From Alcanivorax profundi (GTDB lineage Bacteria > Pseudomonadota > Gammaproteobacteria > Pseudomonadales > Alcanivoracaceae): a DNA stretch of 64,000 bases. A program made the translations under genes and the position numbers. The stretch spans positions 124,001-188,000 of the forward strand of contig NZ_QYYA01000002.1 in the NCBI RefSeq assembly GCF_003597125.1. Reading direction: 5' to 3'. Under the pieces are notes generated by a model. That model had not been told where the DNA came from and made no database searches. It saw nothing but the letters and a program-made list of their open reading frames with translations. Below, piece by piece: positions 1 to 7,321 of the stretch; position 1 is the first letter of the stretch, and each line of letters starts with the position of its first letter.

Positions 1-292
1 GCTTCAGATCCCTGTGATCCGGCCGCTCCATCACACTGGTCGCCAGTAGGGAATCCACATACATGCGGTAACCCAATTCGGTCGGAATCCGCCCGGCAGA
101 CGTATGCGGGCTGGCCAGAATGCCCAGATCCTCCAGCTCCGCCATGATATTGCGGATGGTGGCCGGGCTGACTTTGAGACCACTGCCGGAAGCCAGCGTC
201 TTGGAACCCACCGGCTGGCCATCGCGAATATGGCGCTCCACCAGCGTCATCAGCAGGCGTTGTTTGCGTTCGTTGAGGTCCAGTTTGGTCAT
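1..292 (-). CDS. hrcA: HrcA heat-shock repressor, N-terminal part (truncated by window edge)
   Basis: HrcA represses chaperone genes (groE, dnaK) by binding the CIRCE operator. Only the first 97 codons are inside the window; the rest lies off the left edge. The reverse-strand translation opens [20 protein letters not shown], followed by a winged-helix DNA-binding region with the family signatures [21 protein letters not shown] and [16 protein letters not shown], typical of HrcA residues 20-75. The ATG is at 290-292. The gene is divergent from recN with 139 bp between the starts. No CIRCE inverted repeat is visible in that gap. Confidence 0.93.
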   Translation of the reverse strand, partial: MTKLDLNERKQRLLMTLVERHIRDGQPVGSKTLASGSGLKVSPATIRNIMAELEDLGILASPHTSAGRIPTELGYRMYVDSLLATSVMERPDHRDLK

Positions 293-379
293 GAGAATAT
301 ATGTACCAGAAAGTCCCGGTCATTATACAGCCCCACAGGGACTTACACTTCCCCGCTGTTTGCCCTAGTATTGGCCTTA

Positions 380-395
380 CTGACCATAAGGACAG
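380..395 (+). promoter_or_regulatory. LexA (SOS) box candidate upstream of recN
   Basis: The sequence CTGA-N8-ACAG differs by one base from the CTGT-N8-ACAG core of gammaproteobacterial LexA boxes. It lies 36 bp before the recN start codon. RecN is a classical SOS gene, so the location fits; the mismatch keeps confidence moderate. Confidence 0.5.
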
Positions 396-431
396 CACCT
401 TCATCAGTGCAGGCAAATGCAGGAGAGCCCG

Positions 432-2099
432 ATGCTGACCCACCTGAGTGTTCGCCACTTCGCCACCGTCGATCAGCTAGAGCTGGAGCCAGAGAACGGG
501 CTTACCGTCATCAGCGGCGAAACCGGCGCGGGCAAGTCTGTCATTATCGATGCGCTGGGGCTGACCCTGGGCGATCGGGCCGACTCCAGCGTGGTACGGC
601 ACGGGCATGACCGGGCTGAGGTGCTCGCCACCTTTGATGTCAGCGACAATCCGGCCGCCCGGCAATGGCTGTCGGAACGGGAACTGGACGACGACAACCA
701 GTGCCTGTTGCGCCGCACCGTGCGCGCCGATGGCCGCTCCCGGGCCTACGTGAATGGCACGCCGACCCCGCTGGCAGAAGTCCGCGATCTGGGCGAACGC
801 CTGATCAGCATCCACAGCCAGCATGAACACCAGGCCCTGCTCAAGAAAGAGGCCCACCGGCAACTACTGGACAATTTCGCCGATGCCCGCGATCTGGCCG
901 GCACCGTGCGTGAGCAGTGGCGCAGCTGGCAGAAGGCCCGCCGCGCCCACGACGACGCCCTCAACCAGGCCCGCGAGCAAAACGAGCGTGAAGAACTGCT
1001 GCGCTTCCAGCTGGAAGAACTGGACGCGCTCGCCCTGCAGGAAGGCGAATTGCAGGAGCTGGAACAGGAACAGCAGCGTCTGGCCAACGCCGAAGGGCTG
1101 ATTCGTATCTGCCAGCAATCCCTTGGCGCCTTGTACGAAGGCGACGACGGCACCTGCAACGATCACCTCAGCCAGGTAAGCCACTGGCTCGATGATGCGC
1201 GCCGGCAAGATGAAGGCCTGGCCAGCATTGCCGACACAGTGGAATCCGCCCGCCTGCAAGTCGAAGCCGCGGCCGATGACCTGCGCCACTACCTGGAAAA
1301 ACTTGATCTGGATCCGGAGCGCCTTAGCCAGGTAGAAGAGCGCCTGAGCCAGTGCTACACCCTGGCCCGAAAATACCGCATTCGCCCCGAGGAGCTGGTA
1401 GAACACCACCAGGGACTGCTGTCGGAATCCGAAGCACTCGGCAATGTGGACGCCCACCTCCATGCCCTGGCAGAAGCGGAAAGCGCAGCAGAAAAGCAGT
1501 ACATGGACAGCGCCCTGACACTGGGCAAGGCCCGCCGCAAGGCTGGCCAATCACTCACCCAGCAAGTCCAGAAACAACTCACCGCACTGGGCATGAAAGC
1601 GGCCGTACTGGAAGCGCGCCTGAGCGAATGCAACCCCGGCGCCGACGGGCTCGAGGACGTCGAATTCCTGTTCTCCGCCAATCCCGGCCAACCCCTGAAA
1701 CCGCTGGGCAAGGTGGCCTCCGGCGGTGAATTGTCGAGGGTCAGCCTGGCCATCCAGGTGATCTGCGCCCGCAACCTCACCGTGCCCAGCCTGGTCTTCG
1801 ATGAAGTCGACGTGGGCGTCGGCGGCGGTGTCGCCGAAATTGTCGGGCGCCTGCTGCGCGAGCTGGGCAGCCACGCGCAAGTACTGTGTATTACCCACCA
1901 GGCCCAGGTCGCCAGCCAGGGCCATCAGCACTGGCAAGTCAGCAAGATTCAGGGCGACGACACCACACACACCCGCATCCACGGGCTCGATAACGCGGCC
2001 AGAGTCGAAGAACTGGCCAGAATGCTGGGGGGCGTGGAAATCACCGAATCCACCCGCACCCATGCGAAAGAAATGCTGAACAAGGCACAGGCGGCCTGA
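432..2099 (+). CDS. recN: DNA repair ATPase RecN
   Basis: RecN is an SMC-like ATPase that acts early in recombinational repair of double-strand breaks. The 555-residue protein has the N-terminal Walker A SGETGAGKS at about residue 32, a long coiled-coil-rich middle (about 155-375, rich in Glu, Gln, Leu and Ala), the ABC signature VASGGELSRVSLAIQ near 435, and Walker B VFDEVDVGVGGGVAE near 460, followed by the ITHQAQVA switch. I chose the ATG at 432 because AGGAGAG at 421-427 is well placed before it; an in-frame ATG at 417 has no such site. The gene probably belongs to the SOS regulon (LexA-like site at 380-395). A heptamer repeat array starts just after the stop codon. Confidence 0.97.
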   Translation: MLTHLSVRHFATVDQLELEPENGLTVISGETGAGKSVIIDALGLTLGDRADSSVVRHGHDRAEVLATFDVSDNPAARQWLSERELDDDNQCLLRRTVRADGRSRAYVNGTPTPLAEVRDLGERLISIHSQHEHQALLKKEAHRQLLDNFADARDLAGTVREQWRSWQKARRAHDDALNQAREQNEREELLRFQLEELDALALQEGELQELEQEQQRLANAEGLIRICQQSLGALYEGDDGTCNDHLSQVSHWLDDARRQDEGLASIADTVESARLQVEAAADDLRHYLEKLDLDPERLSQVEERLSQCYTLARKYRIRPEELVEHHQGLLSESEALGNVDAHLHALAEAESAAEKQYMDSALTLGKARRKAGQSLTQQVQKQLTALGMKAAVLEARLSECNPGADGLEDVEFLFSANPGQPLKPLGKVASGGELSRVSLAIQVICARNLTVPSLVFDEVDVGVGGGVAEIVGRLLRELGSHAQVLCITHQAQVASQGHQHWQVSKIQGDDTTHTRIHGLDNAARVEELARMLGGVEITESTRTHAKEMLNKAQAA

Positions 2100-2105
2100 A
2101 AGGCA

Positions 2106-2134
2106 GTTAACAGTGAATAGTTAATAGCTGCGCG
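2106..2134 (+). repeat. Tandem heptamer array after recN
   Basis: Three direct heptamers, GTTAACA, GTGAATA and GTTAATA, run head to tail from 2106 to 2126, followed by GCTGCGCG. They begin six bases after the recN stop. The preceding bases AAGGCA are also found between the fimX stop and its array, so this is one repeat family. Confidence 0.75.
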
Positions 2135-2290
2135 GGAAAGGTTGGGCGGACTGACATGCCGTGCCCGCGCTCAAACCACTGTCATCAGCCTCCTGTGGCC
2201 GCCTGCTTGCAAGAGAAAGGCAGGATTCGGGAAAACACCTCCCGCAGGCATACCCAACATTACACAGAGCACCCCATAACCCCGACCTTC

Positions 2291-2362
2291 CTGTGGGAGC
2301 GGTGGTTCCACCGCGAGTTTCCCGGCAACGCCGGGATCGTGGCCGAACGACCACTCCCACAG
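2291..2362. repeat. REP-like palindromic element
   Basis: CTGTGGGAGCGGTGGT at the left is mirrored by CGACCACTCCCACAG at 2348-2362, enclosing a smaller CCCGGC/GCCGGG stem. The outer arms resemble the GTGGGAGC-type extragenic palindromes common in Pseudomonas relatives. Related arms recur at 27654 and 42481. It lies in the 474-bp recN-fur gap, in which I see no gene. Confidence 0.7.
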
Positions 2363-2573
2363 CTCGATATCTCCACACGCCAACATCCAATCCAGTGCCA
2401 TCGCCGCAGGAGCCCATGCTCGCATGGCGGTAAAAGGCCAACGCATCATCATGCAAGCATGAACGCCTGCAGGGAAAAGAGTGTTCTGGGGGGAACTGGC
2501 CGGGAGGGGAGGGGGAACAGCCCACGCAACACCCGGGACTCCCCGCGTGTTGCGTGCCGCTGCGCGAAGCGCC
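2363..2573. other. Gene-free remainder of the recN-fur intergenic region
   Basis: Open frames cross this stretch on both strands but have no ribosome site, no recognisable protein and atypical composition. It is the common 3' region of the convergent genes recN and fur. GC-rich sequence CGCTGCGCGAAGCGCC just past the fur stop could form a short stem. I see nothing else. Confidence 0.5.
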
Positions 2574-2975
2574 TTATTTCTTGGGCTTCACGTACAGGAC
2601 CAGCGAGTGGTCCACAATCTCGTAACCGTGCTCTTCTGCAATGGCGTGCTGGCGTTTCTCGATCACCTCGTCCATAAACTCGATAACCTGCCCGGTTTCC
2701 ATGCACACCATGTGGTCATGATGGTCTTCGTCGGCCAGCTCAAAAACCGCCGAGCCACCTTCAAAATTGTGGCGCAACACCATGCCGGCCTGCTCGAACT
2801 GGGTCAGCACCCGGTACACGGTTGCCAGCCCCACGTCTTCGCCCGCTTCCATCAGCGACTTGTAGATGTCTTCCGCGCTCAGGTGACGCTCTTCGGACTT
2901 TTCCAGTTGCTGCAGGATTTTCACCCGCGGCAAAGTCACTTTAAGGCCCGCTTTTCTCAGATCCTGATTATCCAC
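2574..2975 (-). CDS. fur: Ferric uptake regulator Fur
   Basis: Fur is an Fe2+-sensing repressor that binds Fur boxes at iron-uptake genes. It has an N-terminal winged helix (KVTLPRVKILQQL, then the recognition-helix segment VGLATVYRVLTQFEQAGMV) and a C-terminal dimerisation and metal domain with the HHDHMVCMETGQVIEF metal-site block. I prefer the GTG at 2973-2975 (133 residues, opening VDNQDLRKAG) because GGAG at 2984-2987 precedes it at good distance and the length matches Pseudomonas Fur. An upstream in-frame ATG at 2996 would add seven residues. It is divergent from bamE, a conserved arrangement. A likely target in this window is the siderophore receptor at 50897-52990. Confidence 0.96.
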   Translation of the reverse strand: MDNQDLRKAGLKVTLPRVKILQQLEKSEERHLSAEDIYKSLMEAGEDVGLATVYRVLTQFEQAGMVLRHNFEGGSAVFELADEDHHDHMVCMETGQVIEFMDEVIEKRQHAIAEEHGYEIVDHSLVLYVKPKK

Positions 2976-3026
2976 TGCGTATGCTCCATCTGCCATTGGG
3001 TGGCTATTATGTCGATGTCCGGAAAC

Positions 3027-3054
3027 TTGTACCGCGATTCCAAGTCTGTATTAT
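3027..3054 (+). promoter_or_regulatory. Candidate sigma-70 promoter of bamE
   Basis: TTGTAC (3027-3032) and TATTAT (3049-3054) are separated by 16 bp and lie 30 bp upstream of the bamE start, in the fur-bamE divergent gap. Confidence 0.5.
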
Positions 3055-3084
3055 CGCCCGAACACTCAATGAAGTCGAAAAACC

Positions 3085-3492
3085 ATGCCACGTATTACCG
3101 TCACATTGCTTATCACTGCCCTGCTCGCCCTGTCTGGCTGTAGCAGCCTGCGTTTCCCCGGGGTCTACCGTATCGATATCCCGCAGGGTAATTTCGTGAC
3201 GGAAGACATGCTCGCCGAGCTGAAGCCCGGCATGACCCCGGATCAGGTTCGTTTTGTTCTGGGGGCGCCCACCCTGGTCGACCCCTTCACTCCCGACGTC
3301 TGGTTCTACCCCATGACATACCGCCCCGGGAAAGGCGATAACGTCCGCCAGAAGATCACCATTTATTTTGATGGCGGCCAATACAGCCGCTACGAAGGCA
3401 AGGTGATCGACGACTTCAAGGCGAAGACCAGCGGCCGCAGCGACCGCCAACTTAACCAACGCGCCGAAGAGCGCAAGGAAGACGCCGAGTAA
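3085..3492 (+). CDS. bamE: Outer-membrane assembly lipoprotein BamE (OmlA/SmpA)
   Basis: BamE is a small lipoprotein of the BAM complex that folds beta-barrel proteins into the outer membrane. The 135-residue product has a signal peptide ending in the lipobox LSGC (Cys18), the conserved start YRIDIPQGN, the MTPDQVRFVLGAP helix-turn, and the DVWFYPMTYR strand of the BamE fold. The C-terminal 25 residues are charged and probably disordered. It is transcribed away from fur, as in Pseudomonas (fur-omlA). Translation starts at the ATG at 3085; the Shine-Dalgarno is weak. Confidence 0.94.
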   Translation: MPRITVTLLITALLALSGCSSLRFPGVYRIDIPQGNFVTEDMLAELKPGMTPDQVRFVLGAPTLVDPFTPDVWFYPMTYRPGKGDNVRQKITIYFDGGQYSRYEGKVIDDFKAKTSGRSDRQLNQRAEERKEDAE

Positions 3493-3543
3493 AAGCCTCC
3501 AGCGCTCGCCCGCGTATCCGCCCCGGCACACCGGGGCAGACGC

Positions 3544-3846
3544 TCAGCCTTTCTCCGCCTTTTCCTGTGCCCGCTTCTTGCGATTGAGCTTCGGGTCCGC
3601 TTTGAGCCCACGGTAGATTTCCACCCGCTCCCCCGGCTTCAACGCGTGCGCAGCGGGGTTGGCTACCACCTTGCCAAACACCCCCATGGAGGCCTTTTCC
3701 AGGTCCCAGCCTTCGAACTGCTCACTGATCCCCGAGAGCCGCACCGCCTCCAGCATGGTCGTGCCTTCCGGCACGTCCAGCCCGACGAGACGCTGCTTTT
3801 CCGGCAAGGCAAACGCTACCTCCACATGAATCAGGGTATCAGCCAT
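3544..3846 (-). CDS. RnfH/RatB-family beta-grasp protein
   Basis: This 100-residue protein belongs to the RnfH family (formerly UPF0125), small ubiquitin-like beta-grasp proteins of uncertain role. Diagnostic segments are HVEVAFALPEKQRL, VPEGTTMLEAVRLSG, MGVFGKVV and LKPGERVEIYRGLKADPK. Its ATG overlaps the stop codon of the upstream symporter gene by one base (TAATG), which suggests translational coupling. In Pseudomonas and E. coli the gene follows ratA next to smpB; here ratA is not present between rnfH and smpB. Confidence 0.9.
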   Translation of the reverse strand: MADTLIHVEVAFALPEKQRLVGLDVPEGTTMLEAVRLSGISEQFEGWDLEKASMGVFGKVVANPAAHALKPGERVEIYRGLKADPKLNRKKRAQEKAEKG

Positions 3847-5405
3847 TACCGGGCCTCCTTCGCCGCAGGCACATCCGCCGCGGCAGGCGTCTCGGGCAAC
3901 GACTCCCCTTGCACCCCGGGCAGCTCGGTCACGGGGGGCTGATCTGCCGGCTCGACAGGTGCAGGCTGCTCAGCCACAGGCGCCTCAGCAACCGGCTCAT
4001 CCGCCTTTTCCGGCGCAAAGGTGCTCCACACGGAGTACACCACCAACACAATCACCGCCACCGGCGAGAAGATGCGCACCAGCGCCCGCCAAACCAGGTA
4101 TAGCGGGAAGCTCTTCATGGCAAGCTCCTTGCGGGCATGGGTCTCTTTCATCACCCACCCGGCAAAGACCGCGATCAACAATCCGCCCAACGGCAACATG
4201 ATCGTCGTAGACAGGAATTCCATGTTGTCGAAGAAGGTACCGACCAGGAAGGTCTTGTCCTTCCAGATATTGAACGACAGCACCGACCCCAGCCCCAGCA
4301 CCCAGGCGCCCAGACCCACAATCACCGACGACATGGCACGGTTAACACCCTTTTCGACCAGCCAGGCCACCACCGGCTCCGCCAGACTGATAGAGGAGCT
4401 CCAGGCGGCACACACCACCAGTACGAAAAACAGCGAACCGAACAGCAGACCGCCCGGCATCTGACCAAACGCCAGCGGCAAGGTCACAAACATCATGCCC
4501 GGTCCCTGCCCCGCCTCCAGCCCACCGGAGAACAGCAACGGGAACATGGCCACACCGCTACCCAGTGCGACCAGCGTGTCCAGCAAGGCAATAATGATCA
4601 CCGTGGACATGATGGACACCGGCTTCTTCTTGCCAGCCTTACCGGGCACTTGCCGCGGCATATAGGCCCCATAGGCCATGATCGCGCCCATACCCAGACT
4701 CAGGGTAAAAAAGGCCTGGCCGACAGCGGTAATCACTGCCTGACCATTGAGCTTGGAAAAGTCGAAGGCAAACAGGAACTCGATACCCTGCATGAAACCC
4801 GGCGTCGTGGCGGCGTAGCCCACCAGCACCAGCAACAGCACAAACAGCAGCGGCATCAGGATCTGCACGGCTTTTTCCAGCCCCCCTTTTACGCCACGGC
4901 CAACCACCACCATGGTCAGCAGCATGAACAGGGTGTGATACCCCATCATCAGCCAGGGACTGGCCAGCATGTCATCAAAACGGGCACCGGACTGGGCCGC
5001 CGTAATCCCCTGGAAGGCACCCTGCACCGCTTCCCACGTGTAGTAGAGTGCCCAGCTGGCCACCACGGAATAGAAAGACAAGATCAGGAACGCCGACAGC
5101 ACCCCCATATACCCGATCCAGGACCAACGCTGGGTAACCTTGCTCTCCGCCGCCAGCTTGCGCATGGTGTTAATCGGGCTCATCCCGCCCTTGCGGCCCA
5201 GCATCACTTCCGCCGCCATGATCGGCACACCCACCACCGCGATACACAGCAGGTACAACAAGACAAATGCCCCGCCCCCGTTTTCGCCGGTGATGTAAGG
5301 GAAACGCCAGATGTTCCCCAACCCGACCGCAGAACCGGTCGCCGCCAGAATAAAAACCCAACGGCTGGCCCACATGCCGTGAACCGGCTTGCTCTCTTGC
5401 TTCAT
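3846..5405 (-). CDS. SNF-family Na+-dependent symporter
   Basis: This is a neurotransmitter:sodium symporter family protein (LeuT fold) that probably imports an amino acid or amine with Na+. The first membrane segment carries the family motif GSAVGLGNIWRFPY with the unwound TM1 Na+/substrate site, followed by NGGGAFVLLYLLC (TM2) and about ten more hydrophobic segments across 519 residues. The C-terminal tail of about 55 residues is rich in Pro, Ala and Glu and probably disordered, which is unusual. The substrate cannot be read from the sequence. It is divergent from smpB and translationally coupled to the downstream rnfH-like gene. Confidence 0.93.
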   Translation of the reverse strand: MKQESKPVHGMWASRWVFILAATGSAVGLGNIWRFPYITGENGGGAFVLLYLLCIAVVGVPIMAAEVMLGRKGGMSPINTMRKLAAESKVTQRWSWIGYMGVLSAFLILSFYSVVASWALYYTWEAVQGAFQGITAAQSGARFDDMLASPWLMMGYHTLFMLLTMVVVGRGVKGGLEKAVQILMPLLFVLLLVLVGYAATTPGFMQGIEFLFAFDFSKLNGQAVITAVGQAFFTLSLGMGAIMAYGAYMPRQVPGKAGKKKPVSIMSTVIIIALLDTLVALGSGVAMFPLLFSGGLEAGQGPGMMFVTLPLAFGQMPGGLLFGSLFFVLVVCAAWSSSISLAEPVVAWLVEKGVNRAMSSVIVGLGAWVLGLGSVLSFNIWKDKTFLVGTFFDNMEFLSTTIMLPLGGLLIAVFAGWVMKETHARKELAMKSFPLYLVWRALVRIFSPVAVIVLVVYSVWSTFAPEKADEPVAEAPVAEQPAPVEPADQPPVTELPGVQGESLPETPAAADVPAAKEAR

Positions 5406-5533
5406 AACATCTGCACCCTGGTTAACGTGGCGCTATTCTCTTATTTTTTGCCATGCGGGCTCAACCCGAAGTAACCACTCACATACAGGCGCTTGCCATA
5501 GACAAAGCGCTATTCGACGCCCCGGCCATGCTC

Positions 5534-5539
5534 TATAAT
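5534..5539 (+). promoter_or_regulatory. Consensus -10 box directly before smpB
   Basis: A perfect TATAAT lies only 9 bp before the smpB ATG at 5549. If used, transcription would start at about the initiation codon. The hexamer 17 bp upstream (TATTCG) is a weak -35. Confidence 0.4.
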
Positions 5540-5548
5540 CGCCCGCCT

Positions 5549-6028
5549 ATGGGAAAAGCCAACAAAAAAGCCAAAGCACCGTCCGCCACCATTGCGCAAA
5601 ATCGCAAGGCGCGTCACGAATACCATCTGGAAGAGCACTTTGAAGCCGGCCTGGTTCTGGAAGGCTGGGAAGTGAAGTCCATGCGTGCCGGCAAAGCCAA
5701 CCTCAGCGAAGCCTACATCCTGCTCAAGGATGGCGAGGCCTTCCTGTTTGGTGCCCGCATCGAGCCGCTGAACACGGCCAGCACCCACATCACCCCGGAC
5801 CCGGTACGCACACGCAAGCTGCTGCTACACCGTCGCGAGCTGGGGCAGGTATTTGGTGGGGTACAGAAAGACGGCTTCACCTGCGTACCGGTGAGCCTGT
5901 ACTGGAAGAAAGGGTTCGCCAAGTGCGACATTGCACTGGCCAAGGGCAAACAGAAATTCGACAAGCGCGCCACCGAGAAAGAGCGCGACTGGAACCGGCA
6001 GAAGCAGCGCCTCATGCGGCAGGGCTGA
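5549..6028 (+). CDS. smpB: SsrA-binding protein SmpB
   Basis: SmpB binds tmRNA and delivers it to stalled ribosomes for trans-translation. The 159-residue protein shows the family blocks [43 protein letters not shown]-like [16 protein letters not shown] and the basic C-terminal tail [19 protein letters not shown], which enters the mRNA channel. I chose the ATG at 5549 (MGKANKKAK) on homologue length; a longer frame begins at 5453. Its RNA partner ssrA lies 772 bp downstream on the same strand. Confidence 0.96.
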   Translation: MGKANKKAKAPSATIAQNRKARHEYHLEEHFEAGLVLEGWEVKSMRAGKANLSEAYILLKDGEAFLFGARIEPLNTASTHITPDPVRTRKLLLHRRELGQVFGGVQKDGFTCVPVSLYWKKGFAKCDIALAKGKQKFDKRATEKERDWNRQKQRLMRQG

Positions 6029-6107
6029 TCACCAGCCCCGCCCCGGCCCGCCGGGGTTGGCAAACTCCACCCCGACAAACCTCAAGACACTGTCTAGAGC
6101 CGGCAAA

Positions 6108-6386
6108 TTACGCCGTAGGGCGCTCTACGCTGTCCGCCCGACTGTCGCCGCGCAGCTGCCAGTAAAACTGGAGCCAGGCACGCAGTACCGCCGGCAGAAA
6201 GTAGACCGCAAACAGGATCACCGGAATACGGGCGTCCGGCGTTGCCAGGTCCACCAGGTAGACACCTGCAGCGTAAGCCGCCAGGGCGAATACCAGTTGC
6301 AGCGCTCTGTAGAGCAGCGGCTGAGCCTTCAAAGGCGACAGCGCCTTCTCGGAAACTTGCCCTGCTGACCGAAAGATCGTGTTCAT
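6108..6386 (-). CDS. Small two-helix membrane protein, hypothetical
   Basis: This 92-residue protein has no family that I recognise. It has two hydrophobic segments, LVFALAAYAAGVYLVDLA and IPVILFAVYFLPAVLRAWL, with charged termini, so it is probably an inner-membrane protein. A strong AAGGAGAAGG sequence precedes the ATG at 6386, which supports translation. It is convergent with smpB; the GC-rich CCCGGC/GCCGGG sequence between them may terminate both. Confidence 0.7.
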   Translation of the reverse strand: MNTIFRSAGQVSEKALSPLKAQPLLYRALQLVFALAAYAAGVYLVDLATPDARIPVILFAVYFLPAVLRAWLQFYWQLRGDSRADSVERPTA

Positions 6387-6760
6387 CTTCCTTCTCCTTA
6401 ATGAACGACAATGCTTTGATCAGCGGCCTTCATGAACATCAATCTCAAGGCTCGCTGTAAAGCCATTGTGTGGATACACAATCTCGAACCCCATGCGTCA
6501 TGGTGGCTTTTGGCTACCCCGCACATGGATTCGACCTTGCCACCGAAGACCTCATCATTTATCGATGACATTATTCCGTGGCACACCGCTATATTGCGCC
6601 GGAAAGATGACACAACAAGGGCAAAAGGTCAGATTGTCGGACAACAGATGTGTATTCAGGTAACACTTTTCACAGCCCGGTTACTTTATGAACTGCCTTC
6701 AGCTCAAAATCGATCAAAAAATATGCGAAACCCGTTTTAATCGTCCGACACACTTGTCGA
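6387..6760. other. Intergenic region upstream of ssrA, no gene recognised
   Basis: About 375 bp separate the small membrane protein gene from the ssrA promoter. Composition falls toward AT near 6660-6740. A 102-codon frame (6432-6740, plus strand) has no ribosome site or recognisable sequence and I do not accept it. Confidence 0.5.
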
Positions 6761-6789
6761 TCGACTTCCCCCACCCCATCTCCTACAAT
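6761..6789 (+). promoter_or_regulatory. ssrA promoter candidate
   Basis: TCGACT (6761-6766) and TACAAT (6784-6789) are spaced 17 bp apart, and the -10 ends 11 bp before the mature tmRNA 5' end at 6801. Confidence 0.6.
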
Positions 6790-6800
6790 AGCCGATCACA

Positions 6801-7157
6801 GGGGCCGACCTGGATTCGACGCCGGTATTGAACTCTGTGGTGCATGTCGAGAAGGTCACGAGTCTCGTAAATCATTTGTGGCACATTAAAGTAATCGCAA
6901 ACGACGATTCTTACGCACTAGCAGCTTAAACCCTGCTTATCGCCAATCGACCCTGCCTGTGGGGAAGAGCGGCGAGCATCGCAACACAGGCTCGCAGCAA
7001 CGTCCGCCCCGGATCGCGCTGTTAAAACTCTTAGGGGCTCGGCTTTCACGTCCTGCCAATCGGGTTGTGAAGGCTTAAATCAATAGATCTGGCTAAGCAT
7101 GTAGACCTGCAGATGGATTGCTGACGGACGCGGGTTCGATTCCCGCCGGCTCCACCA
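6801..7157 (+). ncRNA. ssrA: Transfer-messenger RNA (tmRNA)
   Basis: tmRNA rescues ribosomes stalled on broken mRNAs and tags the products for proteolysis. The 5' end GGGGCCGACCTGGATTCGACG pairs with the 3' end GGTTCGATTCCCGCCGGCTCC-ACCA to form the alanine-tRNA-like domain, with the CCA encoded. The resume codon GCA is at 6897-6899 and the reading frame to TAA at 6927-6929 encodes the tag ANDDSYALAA, a variant of the E. coli tag ANDENYALAA. It has its own promoter and a strong terminator. The 3' end of ssrA is a common integration target, and an AT-rich insert follows, although I see no duplicated attachment core. Confidence 0.98.
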
Positions 7158-7174
7158 AACAGCACCAATAAAAA

Positions 7175-7204
7175 GGGCCACCCCATCGGGGTGGCCCTTT
7201 TTTG
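7175..7204 (+). terminator. Intrinsic terminator of ssrA
   Basis: The 10-bp stem GGGCCACCCC/GGGGTGGCCC is followed by an uninterrupted T run, 17 bp after the CCA end. Confidence 0.9.
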
Positions 7205-7321
7205 TGGCGTTATGCCAACACCTGATGCCAATGATCACCCTAGCGCGGAAATCGGCGTCAAGCCGATCGCCGCGATCTATTACCGCCGAGCCCAACGAGG
7301 AGAATCATTTTAACTCGCCCA

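Noticed and set aside
2156-2677. Plus-strand frames of 90-220 codons between recN and fur
   Set aside because: They cross a REP element and the antisense strand of fur; Arg/Pro-rich shadow translations.
4137-5474. 445-codon plus-strand frame opposite the SNF symporter
   Set aside because: The translation is His/Gln/Arg-rich without any domain; the symporter on the other strand is unmistakable.
6432-6740. 102-codon frame between the small membrane protein and ssrA
   Set aside because: No ribosome site, no recognisable sequence, and it runs into the ssrA promoter region.
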